From DATHTK01 sp035463295 (GTDB taxonomy: Bacteria > Actinomycetota > Rubrobacteria > Rubrobacterales > Rubrobacteraceae), in contig DATHTK010000048.1 in the NCBI GenBank assembly GCA_035463295.1, positions 1 to 22,061 on the forward strand: a stretch of 22,061 bases of DNA, read 5' to 3'. The notes beneath the pieces were generated by a model that had not been told where the DNA came from, made no database searches, and worked only from the letters and a program-made list of their open reading frames with translations. The position numbers were made by a program, and so were the translations under genes. Shown in pieces: positions 1-7,883 of the stretch (the stretch's first letter is position 1; every line of letters starts with the position of its first letter).

Positions 1-129
1 GACCGTCGTCTCCACCTCCTCGCGGCCGCGCAGTTCGAGCACGACCGACTCGATGCCTTGCCGGTGCAGCAGGTGCGAGAGCAGCGCCCCCGCCGGTCCA
101 CCCCCTACGATCCCTACCTGTGTTCGCAT
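1..129 (-). CDS. pobA: 4-hydroxybenzoate 3-monooxygenase, N-terminal part (runs off the window)
   Basis: Only the first 43 codons are present; the gene continues beyond base 1. The translation opens MRTQVGIVGGGPAGALLSHL, with the GxGxxG dinucleotide-binding motif (GGGPAG, residues 9-14) of class A FAD monooxygenases and the LLxxxGIESVVLE context typical of PobA. The ATG at 129 is preceded by a strong GGGGAGGAG ribosome binding site. PobA hydroxylates 4-hydroxybenzoate to protocatechuate in the cytosol using NAD(P)H and O2. This would feed the pca operon encoded on the other strand of this window. It lies downstream of the MFS remnant and the P450 and may share their transcript. Another class A hydroxylase is possible because most of the protein is missing. 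Confidence 0.8.
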   Translation of the reverse strand, partial: MRTQVGIVGGGPAGALLSHLLHRQGIESVVLELRGREEVETTV

Positions 130-176
130 GCTCCTCCCCGAATCGTCGAGTTATCCTTTCCCTCTCCGGGCCGCGC

Positions 177-492
177 TCAATCGGCCTCCGCCTGAGCCGG
201 CTCAACTCTCTCCGTCCTCGGCTCCCTGACGAACATAAGCAGCACGAAGCTGGCCAGGATGATGCCCGCGTCGAGGTAGAGGGCGGGGCCCCAGCCTCCG
301 GTCGCGTCCCGCAGGACGCCGCTAATAGCCGGGGAGAGCACGGCGCCCATCTCGCCGATTAGGTTCCACAGCCCGAACGCCGCACCGAGATAGGCGGCGC
401 TGGGCACCAGGTCCGCCGTGAGCGCCTGGGAGATCGGCTGGAGGGCGTTGAAAAAGAGGCTCGCCGTGAACAGCAGGGTCCAGCACGAACAG
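177..492 (-). pseudogene. MFS transporter, C-terminal remnant
   Basis: About 105 residues of a major facilitator C-terminal half can be read, including the stretches LLFTASLFFNALQ, AYLGAAFGLWNLIGEMGAVL and the last hydrophobic helix LDAGIILASFVLLMFV, ending in a charged tail and stop just before pobA. No start codon or N-terminal transmembrane helices exist. Upstream, around base 490, the sequence switches abruptly into a different frame that encodes the N-terminus of a thiamine-diphosphate enzyme. The transporter has therefore lost roughly its first three quarters. In an aromatic cluster the intact protein was plausibly an aromatic-acid permease, but that is inference. It cannot work as a transporter. 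An in-frame GTG at 407 could start a 76-residue peptide, but I see no reason to think it is made. Confidence 0.75.
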
Positions 493-714
493 GGCTTCGC
501 ACTGCACGGTGCAGACGCCGAGTCTGCCGCTCACACGGGCGTAGCCGTCGGCCATACCTATGGCCGCCGCCTCGTGGCGGGAGACATGGTACGCGACGCC
601 GCAGCGCCTCGTCAGGTGGTCGATGAGCCCGAAGTTCCCGCTGCCGACGAGCCCGAAGGCGGTCTCCACCCCGAGCCGGCCGAGGGTCTCCGCGACCGCT
701 TCGTACACCTTCAC
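493..714 (-). pseudogene. Thiamine-diphosphate-dependent enzyme, N-terminal remnant
   Basis: Reading from a GTG at 714 (GGAG upstream), about 70 residues match the pyrimidine-binding domain of the acetolactate synthase / benzoylformate decarboxylase family. They include YEAVAETLGRLGVETAFGLV, then HEAAAIGMADGYAR with the cofactor-activating Glu, then GRLGVCTV. In the family this is followed by a TxGPG-type stretch and several hundred more residues. Here the similarity stops at GVCTV, near base 500, and the DNA becomes transporter coding sequence in another frame. The remaining roughly 85% of the enzyme is missing, so it is nonfunctional. Its start lies 64 bases after the P450 stop on the same strand, so the intact gene was probably in an operon with it. 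Which substrate the ancestor used cannot be told. Confidence 0.75.
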
Positions 715-778
715 CCCGAGATCATCTCCGGAGACGGGCTCTGCAGGGTCACCCGAACGGCCCGTGCTCGGTCTCTCG

Positions 779-2065
779 TCATCGGGTGGCGCCAGACGTC
801 GCGTCGACGGGTGTCCACTGCGCCCACAGTTCCTTCGGACCACGGAACGACATGTTCGGGTCGAACTCGAAGCTCTGGTCGGGTGGAGAGAGGCGGAGGT
901 CGGGCAGCCTCTGCGTCAGCAGCTCGAAGGCGATGCGGGCCTCCAGTCGGGCCAGCGGCGCGCCGAGGCAGAAGTGGATGCCATGGGAAAAAGCAACGTG
1001 TTTGCCAGCGTTCTCGCGCCGGATGTCGAACTCGTCCGGCTCCTCGAAGACGCTCTCGTCGCGGTTGGCGGAGGCGAGGAGCAGCATCAGCCGCGCGCCT
1101 TCGGGGACCTCTACCCCGGCGATCTCCACCGGACGGGTCGTCGACCGGCGCCAGGCGACGACCGAGGTGTCGCGCCGCAGGGTCTCCTCGACGGCGTTCT
1201 CGATCAGGGAAGGATCTTCGCGCAGCTCCTCCCACAACCCCGGACGGGAGAGTACGTTGCGCAGGCCGTTCAGGATCAGGTTCGTCGTCGTCTCGTGGCC
1301 CGCGAAGGAGAGGCTGTAGTCGATGCTGACGACTTCTTCGAGGCTCAGGTTGTTCTCGTCCTCGGCCCTTATCCTCAAGAGGTCGCTGGTGTAGTCGTCG
1401 CGCAGATCCTCGGCCCGGCGGTGGACGAAGCCTTCTATGTAGTCGAAGAACGCCGTCATCTTCTCGACGGTCGCCAGCTGCTCCTCGGGCAAGGGTCTCC
1501 CCCAGGTGAGCTTGAGTCGGTCCGAGCACCAGCCCTTGAGCATCTCGGCGTCTTCTTCGGGGTAGCCGATCAGACCGAACACTACGTACGCCGGCAAGGG
1601 GAAGGCGAAGCGGTCCACCATGTCCGCTCTTCCTTCCTCGATCATGTCGTCGATCAGGCCGTTCGCCACCTCCCGGATGCGTCCCTCGAGGCCCGCGACG
1701 CGCTTGGCAGAGAACGCCCTCGCGGCGTGCTTGCGCGTGCGCCGGTGCAACGGCGGGTCGGCCGTAGAGGTTGTCGGCACTACGCGCACGCCCGCCTTTA
1801 GATTCTCGAGCGCCTCCGGCGTCAGCGGATAGAGCGGCTCCTGCACCCGCGCGTTCGAAAAGGTCTCTGGGTCCTTGACGATCTCCATGATGTCCTCGTA
1901 GCGACTGACGACCCAGAAGTCGATCTTCGGCGCGTAGAACACTGGCGCCTCGCGACGGAAGCGGGCGTAGTACGGGTACGGGTCGGCGAGATAATTCGGG
2001 TCGAGCGGGTCGAAGCCGTCGTCCACCGGCTGCCCGGTACCTGCTTGCTCGAAGTTCTCGCTCAT
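779..2065 (-). CDS. Cytochrome P450
   Basis: This is a full-length soluble bacterial P450 of 428 residues with no membrane anchor. Landmarks are the I-helix oxygen-activation motif AGHETT (residues 255-260), the K-helix ExxR (E294-R297) and the haem loop FSHGIHFCLGAP with the axial thiolate at Cys366. The ATG at 2065 follows GGGGAAGG at good spacing. It is the first gene of the minus-strand set P450, ThDP remnant, MFS remnant, pobA, so a role in oxidising or demethylating an aromatic compound upstream of 4-hydroxybenzoate is plausible; this is inference from position only. No ferredoxin or ferredoxin reductase is encoded nearby, so electron partners must be elsewhere. The substrate cannot be assigned from sequence. 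Confidence 0.93.
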   Translation of the reverse strand: MSENFEQAGTGQPVDDGFDPLDPNYLADPYPYYARFRREAPVFYAPKIDFWVVSRYEDIMEIVKDPETFSNARVQEPLYPLTPEALENLKAGVRVVPTTSTADPPLHRRTRKHAARAFSAKRVAGLEGRIREVANGLIDDMIEEGRADMVDRFAFPLPAYVVFGLIGYPEEDAEMLKGWCSDRLKLTWGRPLPEEQLATVEKMTAFFDYIEGFVHRRAEDLRDDYTSDLLRIRAEDENNLSLEEVVSIDYSLSFAGHETTTNLILNGLRNVLSRPGLWEELREDPSLIENAVEETLRRDTSVVAWRRSTTRPVEIAGVEVPEGARLMLLLASANRDESVFEEPDEFDIRRENAGKHVAFSHGIHFCLGAPLARLEARIAFELLTQRLPDLRLSPPDQSFEFDPNMSFRGPKELWAQWTPVDATSGATR

Positions 2066-2345
2066 GAATTGTTAACCTTCCCCAACTCCGTTCACGCGAA
2101 TCCGGCGGAAGTCGATGCCTCTCGAGACTAAAGGTGGATCGGTTTCCTCATCAGGCGAACGTTTCGCCTCCGGGGCCCGGCCACGATCAGCTAGTCTCTC
2201 GCTGTGTTTTCCCTTGCCCCTTGTCTCTTCTTGCTATTCTGGCTGCTACCGGATCACGGCGCAAGTACCGACGATGTGTCGCGCGGGCTCGCCGTCCGGA
2301 AGCGTGACGTCCCTGACCCCGGGCGCCACCGCGCCGGGACGTCCG

Positions 2346-2458
2346 GGATCACCTCCACCTCGGAGTCCGTCGGGCAGGCGGGCGTTGTGGCCTACGGGGC
2401 TACGAAAGGCGGAGTAACCCAACTGACCCGGGGGATTGCGGTCGAGTTGGCGCCGTAG
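2346..2458 (+). pseudogene. Short-chain dehydrogenase/reductase fragment
   Basis: A stretch ending at a TAG (2456-2458) reads ITSTSESVGQAGVVAYGATK followed by GGVTQLTRGIAVELAP. This is the catalytic segment of a classical SDR: Ser region, then YxxxK as YGATK, then the following helix. There is no Rossmann N-terminus and no C-terminal substrate region, so only about 35 of 250 residues survive. It sits in the 446-base gap between the divergent P450 and aroE genes. The rest of that gap (2066-2345) has no coding signal I trust; it must hold the promoters for both neighbours, but I find no convincing -35/-10 pair. Confidence 0.7.
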
Positions 2459-2511
2459 CTCCCGGCTACACTGCGCAGTAGATGACGCGTGAGCACAGGA
2501 GGTCCGGACTG

Positions 2512-3351
2512 ATGATCAGCGGAAAGACGCAGTTGCTGGCCCTGATCGGGCAGCCCGTCAGCCACAGTCTGAGCCCCGCGATGCACAACGCCGCTTTCGC
2601 CGAGGACGGTCTGGACTTCGTCTACGTCTGCCTGGACGTGGACCCCGACGACCTGGCCGCCGCGGTGAAGGGCGCTGCTGCCCTGAAGCTCCGCGGGTTC
2701 AACATAACCATGCCGCACAAGCGGGCGATGGTCTCGCTGGTGGACGAGCTCGACGATGGAGCCCGAATCTCGAGGGCGGTGAACACCGTCGTGATCGACG
2801 GCCACAGGCTCCGCGGCTTTAACACCGATGGGGGCGGTATGGTGCTTGCCTGCCGGGAGGCAGGTATCGAGCTCTCCGGCCGGCGCGTGCTACTCGTGGG
2901 CGCCGGGGGCGCAGCCGCCGCGGTAGCCGTCGCCTTCGGTGAGGTGGGGGTCGGCGAGCTGCATATAGCCAACCGGAGCGTGGAGCACGCTACACAACTG
3001 CGCGACAATCTGCGGGGTGCAGGGATTGCGAAGGTCGAGGTCCATCCCCTGGGCGTTCTGGATGAGGTGATCCCCGGGGCAGACATCGTGGTCAACGCGA
3101 CGTCCCTGGGCATGAGAGACGACGATGCTCTACCGATCCCCCTCGAACACCTCGCAGAGGGCGCCGCCGTCTGCGACGCGGTCTACCGTCCCGAGGCGAA
3201 GACCCCGCTGGTCCGGCTGGCGAGCAATAGAGGAGCTCGCGTCGTCGCCGGCGACCGGATGCTACTCTACCAGGGCGTCCTGGCGCAGCGACTCTGGACC
3301 GGTCGGGAACCGAACGTAGAGGCGATGGATCGCACGCTCTCCTCGCAATAG
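2512..3351 (+). CDS. aroE: Shikimate dehydrogenase
   Basis: The 279-residue protein reduces 3-dehydroshikimate to shikimate with NADPH (aromatic amino-acid pathway) or runs in reverse in shikimate/quinate catabolism. Motifs in order are the shikimate pocket SHSLSPAMHN with the SxS pair, NITMPHK with the catalytic Lys, AVNTV, GFNTDG with the catalytic Asp, the NADP loop GAGGAA, an Asn-Arg-Ser after the second strand, NATSLGM, and the C-terminal GDRMLLYQG. I chose ATG 2512 because AGGAGG at 2497-2502 is ideally spaced; an in-frame ATG at 2482 would add 10 unsupported residues. It lies 213 bases upstream of the pca operon in the same orientation. Since dehydroshikimate can be dehydrated to protocatechuate, a catabolic role is conceivable, but the SxS pocket is that of ordinary AroE and no dehydroshikimate dehydratase is in view. 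Confidence 0.93.
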   Translation: MISGKTQLLALIGQPVSHSLSPAMHNAAFAEDGLDFVYVCLDVDPDDLAAAVKGAAALKLRGFNITMPHKRAMVSLVDELDDGARISRAVNTVVIDGHRLRGFNTDGGGMVLACREAGIELSGRRVLLVGAGGAAAAVAVAFGEVGVGELHIANRSVEHATQLRDNLRGAGIAKVEVHPLGVLDEVIPGADIVVNATSLGMRDDDALPIPLEHLAEGAAVCDAVYRPEAKTPLVRLASNRGARVVAGDRMLLYQGVLAQRLWTGREPNVEAMDRTLSSQ

Positions 3352-3564
3352 TCTATGCGGGTCATTTACTTGGTATTGGACATATACCGCGGTAGCGGCC
3401 AGAATAACGAGCAAGGGAAAGAACAGGAGACGGGGTGTCCGACTCGGAAAACGGACGAATCTCGAAGGCTCTCGGAGCGGAAAACCCATGACAGAAGGCC
3501 GGCTGTGGAGCCGGATCTCGCTCCACGGCGGCGGGCGCGCGAAGGATGAAGGTGAGGAGTCAGC
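3352..3564 (+). promoter_or_regulatory. Gap upstream of the pca operon, presumed promoter region
   Basis: These 213 bases separate aroE from pcaI and should hold the operon promoter if aroE is not cotranscribed. A short inverted repeat, GGTAT at 3372-3376 and ATACC at 3384-3388, overlaps a -35-like TTGGAC (3376-3381), but the best -10 candidate behind it is poor. No regulator gene lies nearby. I cannot place a promoter with confidence. Confidence 0.3.
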
Positions 3565-4419
3565 GTGGTTGAGGTAGTAGAGTTGCGAGAGGCGGTAGCC
3601 GGGCTGGTGGAGGACGGGGACTCGGTTGCCCTGGAGGGCTTCACCCACCTCATCCCCACTGCCGGGACGCACGAGATTATCCGCCAAGGCCGCAAGGACC
3701 TCACGCTCATCCGGATGACCCCGGACCTCCCCTACGACCAGATGATCGGGATGGGCGTCGCGAAGAAGCTGATCTTCTCCTGGGGCGGCAACCCGGGCGT
3801 GGGCTCCCTTCACCGCTTCCGCGACGCCGTGGAGAACGGCTGGCCCGGACCGCTGGAGTTAGAGGAGCACAGCCACGCCGGGATGGCCAACCGCTACGTC
3901 GCCGGAGCCTCCAACCTCCCGTTCGCGGTGCTGCGCGGGTACGTCGGCACCGACCTCCCGGAGGTCACCTCCACGATAGCCCCTATCAAGTGTCCCTTTA
4001 CCGGCGAGGAGCTCATGGCGGTGCCGGCCCTGAGGCCCGACGTGGCGGTGATCCACGCCCAGCAGGCCGACAGGCGGGGCAACGTGGCGATCTGGGGGAT
4101 AACGGGCATCCAGAAAGAGGCGGCGCTCTCGGCGAAGAGGGTGATCGTCACTGTCGAGGAGATCGTCGAGGAGTTCGAGCCGCGCCCGTTCCAGGTCGTG
4201 CTGCCCCTGGTCGCGGTGGACGCGATCTCGGTGGTGCCCCACGGCTCCCACCCATCCTACGCCGACGGCTACTACGACCGCGACAACGCCTTCTACGCCG
4301 CCTGGGACCCGATCTCCCGCGACCGGGACCGCTTCAAGGAGTGGATGGAGCGTCATGTGCTGGGGGCGGAGGACTTCGCCGAGCACCTGAGAAGCATCCG
4401 GAAGGAGGCGGTCCGATGA
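3565..4419 (+). CDS. pcaI: 3-oxoadipate CoA-transferase, subunit A (glutaconate CoA-transferase family)
   Basis: This 284-residue alpha-type subunit of a two-subunit family I CoA-transferase would, with the next gene, move CoA from succinyl-CoA to 3-oxoadipate, giving 3-oxoadipyl-CoA. It shows the family features EGFTHLIPTAGTHEIIRQG near the N-terminus, WGGNPGVGSLHRFRDAVENG, and IHAQQADRRGNVAIWG, which resembles the glutaconate/3-oxoadipate CoA-transferase branch. The GTG start at 3565 is preceded by GGTGAGGAG. Its stop overlaps the start of subunit B (ATGA), indicating translational coupling. The 3-oxoadipate specificity rests on the neighbouring pcaHGBD genes; by sequence alone a glutaconate or other 3-oxoacid CoA-transferase could not be excluded. 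It is the first gene of the apparent operon. Confidence 0.87.
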   Translation: MVEVVELREAVAGLVEDGDSVALEGFTHLIPTAGTHEIIRQGRKDLTLIRMTPDLPYDQMIGMGVAKKLIFSWGGNPGVGSLHRFRDAVENGWPGPLELEEHSHAGMANRYVAGASNLPFAVLRGYVGTDLPEVTSTIAPIKCPFTGEELMAVPALRPDVAVIHAQQADRRGNVAIWGITGIQKEAALSAKRVIVTVEEIVEEFEPRPFQVVLPLVAVDAISVVPHGSHPSYADGYYDRDNAFYAAWDPISRDRDRFKEWMERHVLGAEDFAEHLRSIRKEAVR

Positions 4420-5216
4420 CCGGCGCGAAGACGGACGCCAAAGGCTCCTACACCACCGACGAGATGATGACCGTGGCCGCGAGCCGCGAGCTCAAGGACG
4501 GTGCCGTGTGCTTCGTCGGGATCGGGCTCCCTAGCGAGGCGGCGAACCTCGCGAGGGCGACCCACGCCCCGAACTGCGTGCTCGTCTACGAGTCGGGGAC
4601 TCTGGGCGCAAAGCCCGACGTCTTGCCCCTCTCCATCGGCGACGGGGTCCTCGCCGAGCACGCCGACTCGGTGGTCTCGGTGCCCGAGGTCTTCAACTAC
4701 TGGCTGCAGGCCGGGCGCGTGGACGTCGGCTTCCTCGGCGCCGCCCAGATAGACCGCTTCGGGAACATAAACACCACCGTCGTAGGGGACTACAGGAGTC
4801 CCAAGGTGCGTCTGCCCGGCGCGGGCGGCGCGCCCGAGATCGCCGCGTCCGCCGGGGAGGTCTTCGTGATCCTGCGCCAGAAGCCGCGCGCCTTTGTCGA
4901 GGAGCTCTCGTTCGTGACGTCGGTCGGGCACCGCTACGGCGGCGAGTCGCGCCAGGAGCTCGGCTACGCCGGATCCGGCCCCACGGTGATCATTACCGAC
5001 CTGGGTATCCTGAGACCAGACCCCGAGACCAAGGAGTTCACCCTCGTGGCCCTCCATCCTGGCGCTACCGTGGAGCAGGCCAGAGAAGCGACGGGCTGGG
5101 AGTTGAAGGTGGCGGAAGAGGTGGCACAGACCGAGCCGCCGACCGACGAGGAACTGGAGATACTGCGCGACCTGAAGGCAAGGACCGAGGCCGCGAGGAA
5201 CGCGGCGGCGGGATGA
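4416..5216 (+). CDS. pcaJ: 3-oxoadipate CoA-transferase, subunit B
   Basis: The 266-residue beta subunit partners the preceding gene. The ATG overlaps the subunit A stop by four bases, with GGAAGGAGG just upstream in the end of pcaI. The sequence LVYESGTLG places the expected catalytic glutamate at Glu59, which forms the glutamyl-CoA thioester in this enzyme family. Later features are GFLGAAQIDRFGNINTT and LHPGATVEQ, as in other beta subunits. The C-terminal 45 residues are helical and charged, which is normal. A 52-base gap separates it from pcaH. The acyl-CoA product would be split by a thiolase (PcaF) that is not encoded in this window. Confidence 0.87.
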   Translation: MTGAKTDAKGSYTTDEMMTVAASRELKDGAVCFVGIGLPSEAANLARATHAPNCVLVYESGTLGAKPDVLPLSIGDGVLAEHADSVVSVPEVFNYWLQAGRVDVGFLGAAQIDRFGNINTTVVGDYRSPKVRLPGAGGAPEIAASAGEVFVILRQKPRAFVEELSFVTSVGHRYGGESRQELGYAGSGPTVIITDLGILRPDPETKEFTLVALHPGATVEQAREATGWELKVAEEVAQTEPPTDEELEILRDLKARTEAARNAAAG

Positions 5217-5268
5217 GTTTCCGCGGCCGAAGAGAGATAGAAGCGGCCTGAGGAGAGGAGAGACGCAC

Positions 5269-5964
5269 GTGGCACAGCAAGCGAGCGGCGAAGCCGCCGC
5301 CCACCCGCCATACCTGTATCCCGACTACAAATCGACGCGGCTGCGAGCTCCGAAGGAGCCGCTCACCATCGTCGCCAGCACCCTCACGGAGCTCACCGGC
5401 CCCGCCTACGGTCGCGAGAGGCCGGGGCCCCTGGACCACGATCTGACGCGCCAGCACGAGGGCGAGCCCCTGGGAGAGCGCATCATCGTTCACGGACGTC
5501 TGCTCGACGGCGACGGCCGGCCCGTGCGCGACAGCCTCGTGGAGATCTGGCAGGCTAACGCCGCCGGGCGTTACATACACCAGAACGACCGCCACCCGGC
5601 CCCGCTCGACCCGAACTTCTCCGGCGCGGGTCGCTGCCTCACCGACGACGAGGGGCGTTACCGGTTCGTCACGGTCAAGCCTGGTGCGTACCCGTGGAAG
5701 AACCACCACAACGCGTGGCGGCCAGCCCACATTCACTTCTCGCTCTTCGGACCGGCCTTCAGGACGCGCCTCGTCACCCAGATGTACTTCCCCGGCGACC
5801 CGCTCTTCGAACACGATCCGATCTTCCAGTCGGTCGGGGATCCGAGAGCGCAGCAGCGGATGGTCTCCTCCTTCGACCTGGAGACGACCGAGCCGGAGTG
5901 GGCGCTCGCCTACAACTTCGACATCATCCTCGAAGGGCGCGGCGCGACGCCGATGGAGCACTGA
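5269..5964 (+). CDS. pcaH: Protocatechuate 3,4-dioxygenase, beta subunit
   Basis: This 231-residue subunit carries the catalytic non-haem Fe(III) site of the intradiol dioxygenase that opens protocatechuate to 3-carboxy-cis,cis-muconate. All four iron ligands can be placed: Tyr102 (GRYIH), Tyr141 (GAYPWKNHHNAW), His154 and His156 (RPAHIHFS). Arg151, which stabilises the active site in the family, is also present. These positions keep a constant offset of six from the Pseudomonas beta-subunit numbering as I recall it. The N-terminal part (YKSTRLRAPKEPL) and the APLDPNF loop are also typical. The GTG start at 5269 follows AGGAGAGGAG. The gene is separated from pcaG by a single base. Confidence 0.95.
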   Translation: MAQQASGEAAAHPPYLYPDYKSTRLRAPKEPLTIVASTLTELTGPAYGRERPGPLDHDLTRQHEGEPLGERIIVHGRLLDGDGRPVRDSLVEIWQANAAGRYIHQNDRHPAPLDPNFSGAGRCLTDDEGRYRFVTVKPGAYPWKNHHNAWRPAHIHFSLFGPAFRTRLVTQMYFPGDPLFEHDPIFQSVGDPRAQQRMVSSFDLETTEPEWALAYNFDIILEGRGATPMEH

Positions 5965-5965
5965 G

Positions 5966-6535
5966 ATGGGACTTCCACCGACACCCTCGCAGACGATCGG
6001 TCCCTTCTTCCACTACGCCCTCCCGTACGAGAGCGCCGAGCGTCTCGTGTCGCCCGGCGATCCCCACGCTCTGCGCATCGTAGGGACCGTCGTCGACGGG
6101 GCGGACGAACCCGTCACGGACGCCCTCGTGGAGATCTGGCAGGCCAATCCCGCCGGACGCTACCGGCGCCCCGAAGACCGGCGCGACGACCTGCCGCTGG
6201 AGGAGGGGTTCACCGGCTTCGGTCGCTGTCCGACCGACGCCGAGGGCCGATTCGAGTTCCTCACGGTCAAGCCGGGCCTCGTGCCCGGCCCGGACGGGGA
6301 GACGCTGCAGGCACCGCACATCGCCGTCTCGGTCTTCGCCCGGGGTCTGCTCAAGCGCGTGGTGACCCGCATCTACTTCCCCGACGAAGAGGAGGCCAAC
6401 GCCGCGGACCCGCTGCTCGCTTCGATCGAGGATCCCGAAGAACGCTCGACCCTGATCGCCGAGCAACTCGATAGTGGCCTCCACTTCGATATCCGCCTTC
6501 AGGGGGACAACCAGACCGTCTTTCTCGATGTCTGA
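5966..6535 (+). CDS. pcaG: Protocatechuate 3,4-dioxygenase, alpha subunit
   Basis: The 189-residue alpha subunit pairs with PcaH in the (alpha-beta-Fe) protomer. It begins MGLPPTPSQTIGPFFHYALP, the characteristic PcaG opening, and retains the intradiol fold core VEIWQANPAGRY and GFGRCPTDAEGRF. It lacks the second iron tyrosine and one of the histidines present in PcaH (APHIAVSVFARG instead of PAHIHFS), as expected for the non-catalytic subunit. ATG 5966 is two bases after the pcaH stop codon begins to end, with GGAG inside the pcaH tail. Its stop codon overlaps the pcaB start region (ATG 6528), so translation is probably coupled through the operon. Confidence 0.94.
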   Translation: MGLPPTPSQTIGPFFHYALPYESAERLVSPGDPHALRIVGTVVDGADEPVTDALVEIWQANPAGRYRRPEDRRDDLPLEEGFTGFGRCPTDAEGRFEFLTVKPGLVPGPDGETLQAPHIAVSVFARGLLKRVVTRIYFPDEEEANAADPLLASIEDPEERSTLIAEQLDSGLHFDIRLQGDNQTVFLDV

Positions 6536-7883
6536 GGCCCTGTTCGGGCCGATCTTCGTCCCGGAGGAGTTCCGAGAGACGGTCGGAGGCCGCGCCTGGC
6601 TGCGGGGGATGCTCGACGCGGAGGCCGCTCTGGCCGTCGCGCAGGCCCGGGTCGGTCTGATCCCCGAGAGGGCGGCGAGGACGATCGGCGAGTGCTGCGA
6701 CGTGAACCGCTTCGACCCGGAGGAGATCGGGCGCGGGGGGCGCGCCGCGGGGAACCCCGTCGTTCCGCTCGTCAAAGCGCTAACGGCGGCCGTCTCGGAC
6801 GTCTCGAAAGACGCCGCCCGGTACGTACACAAAGGGGCCACGAGCCAGGACATAATGGATACCGCCGCGATGCTCGTCTCGCGCCGCGCGCTCGACCTGA
6901 TCCTCGTGGACCTGGACCTTCTTGCGGCGTCGTGCGCCCGGCTCGCCGACGGACAACGGGAGACCGCGATGGCCGGCCGGACGCTTCTCCAACAGGCCCT
7001 TCCGACGACGTTCGGCCTCAAGGCCGCCGGCTGGCTGGTCGGTGTACTCGAAGCCCGACGCTCCCTCCTCGAGGCGCGCAGGTGGCACATCGCCGCCCAG
7101 CTCGGCGGAGCCGCGGGCACGCTCGCCTCACTCGGTCCCGACGGGCCGCAAGTGCTCGAGGAGTTCGCGCGCGAGCTCGGGCTTGCGGAGCCCGTCGCCC
7201 CGTGGCACACGGACCGGCTCCGCGTCGCCGGGCTGGGGGGGAATCTGGCGCTCGTCGCGGGCGCCGTGCAGAAGATCTCGCTCGACATCATCCTTATGGC
7301 CCAGACCGAGGTTGGCGAGGTCTCGGAGCCATCGGATGGGGGACGCGGCGGCTCTTCGACGCTGCCGCACAAGCGCAACCCGATCCTCTCTATTCTCGCC
7401 GTCGCCTGCGCGCGGCGGGTGCCGGCGCTCGCGCAGACCCTGCACGCCTCGATGGCAGGGGAGCACGAGCGCGCCGCGGGCGCCTGGCACGCCGAGTGGG
7501 AGACGCTGAGCGACGCGCTCGCCCTGACCGGCGGCGCCGTCGCCGCTACGCGCGAGGCGACGGGAGGGCTTCAGGTGCATCCAGGGCGTATGCGGGAAAA
7601 CCTCGATGCTACGGGGGGTCTGATCCTCGCCGAGCGCGTTACGACGCTGGCGGCGGAGAAGCTCGGCAGGATGGAGGCTCACGAGGCCGTGGAGTCGGCG
7701 GCCCGTCGGACGTCGGAGCGTGGCACGTCGTTGCGCGAGGAGTTGCTGGCGGAGCCGGTCCTCAGAGAGGCGCTCTCGCCCGAGGAGGTAGACGCGGCGC
7801 TCGACCCGGCGGGCTACCTCGGATCGGCCGGGGCGTTCGTGGACCGGGCGCTTGATATGTATCGCAAGGAGGTAGCCGTATGA
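6528..7883 (+). CDS. pcaB: 3-carboxy-cis,cis-muconate cycloisomerase
   Basis: The 451-residue enzyme belongs to the fumarase/aspartase superfamily and converts 3-carboxymuconate to 4-carboxymuconolactone. The superfamily signature GSSTLPHKRNP lies near residues 274-284 on the flexible active-site loop. The HKGATSQDIMDTA segment (about residue 100) is the first conserved region, and the all-helical middle is typical. The N-terminal SEALFGPIFVPEEFRE and the segment MLDAEAALAVAQARVG match PcaB rather than adenylosuccinate lyase. I chose ATG 6528, overlapping the end of pcaG, because it gives the family N-terminus; an upstream in-frame ATG at 6474 lies inside pcaG and adds residues with no family match. 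The stop overlaps the pcaD start (ATGA). Confidence 0.93.
   Translation: MSEALFGPIFVPEEFRETVGGRAWLRGMLDAEAALAVAQARVGLIPERAARTIGECCDVNRFDPEEIGRGGRAAGNPVVPLVKALTAAVSDVSKDAARYVHKGATSQDIMDTAAMLVSRRALDLILVDLDLLAASCARLADGQRETAMAGRTLLQQALPTTFGLKAAGWLVGVLEARRSLLEARRWHIAAQLGGAAGTLASLGPDGPQVLEEFARELGLAEPVAPWHTDRLRVAGLGGNLALVAGAVQKISLDIILMAQTEVGEVSEPSDGGRGGSSTLPHKRNPILSILAVACARRVPALAQTLHASMAGEHERAAGAWHAEWETLSDALALTGGAVAATREATGGLQVHPGRMRENLDATGGLILAERVTTLAAEKLGRMEAHEAVESAARRTSERGTSLREELLAEPVLREALSPEEVDAALDPAGYLGSAGAFVDRALDMYRKEVAV

Noticed and set aside
418..1801. Long plus-strand open frames of 303 and 413 codons
   Set aside because: They are antisense to the P450, whose motifs are unmistakable; the plus-strand translations are Arg/Ser-rich and have no protein-like pattern.
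2214..2240. Promoter TTGCCC with TATTCT before aroE
   Set aside because: The spacer is only 15 bases and the site is 270 bases from the start codon, with the SDR remnant in between; too weak to report as a feature.
3990..4415. N-terminal extension of pcaJ to 3990
   Set aside because: It lies in the shifted frame of pcaI and is Arg/Gly-rich nonsense; the ATG at 4416 overlaps the pcaI stop and gives the family N-terminus.
5924..7378. 484-codon minus-strand open frame
   Set aside because: It is antisense to pcaG and pcaB; long antisense frames are common in GC-rich DNA and it shows no recognisable domain.
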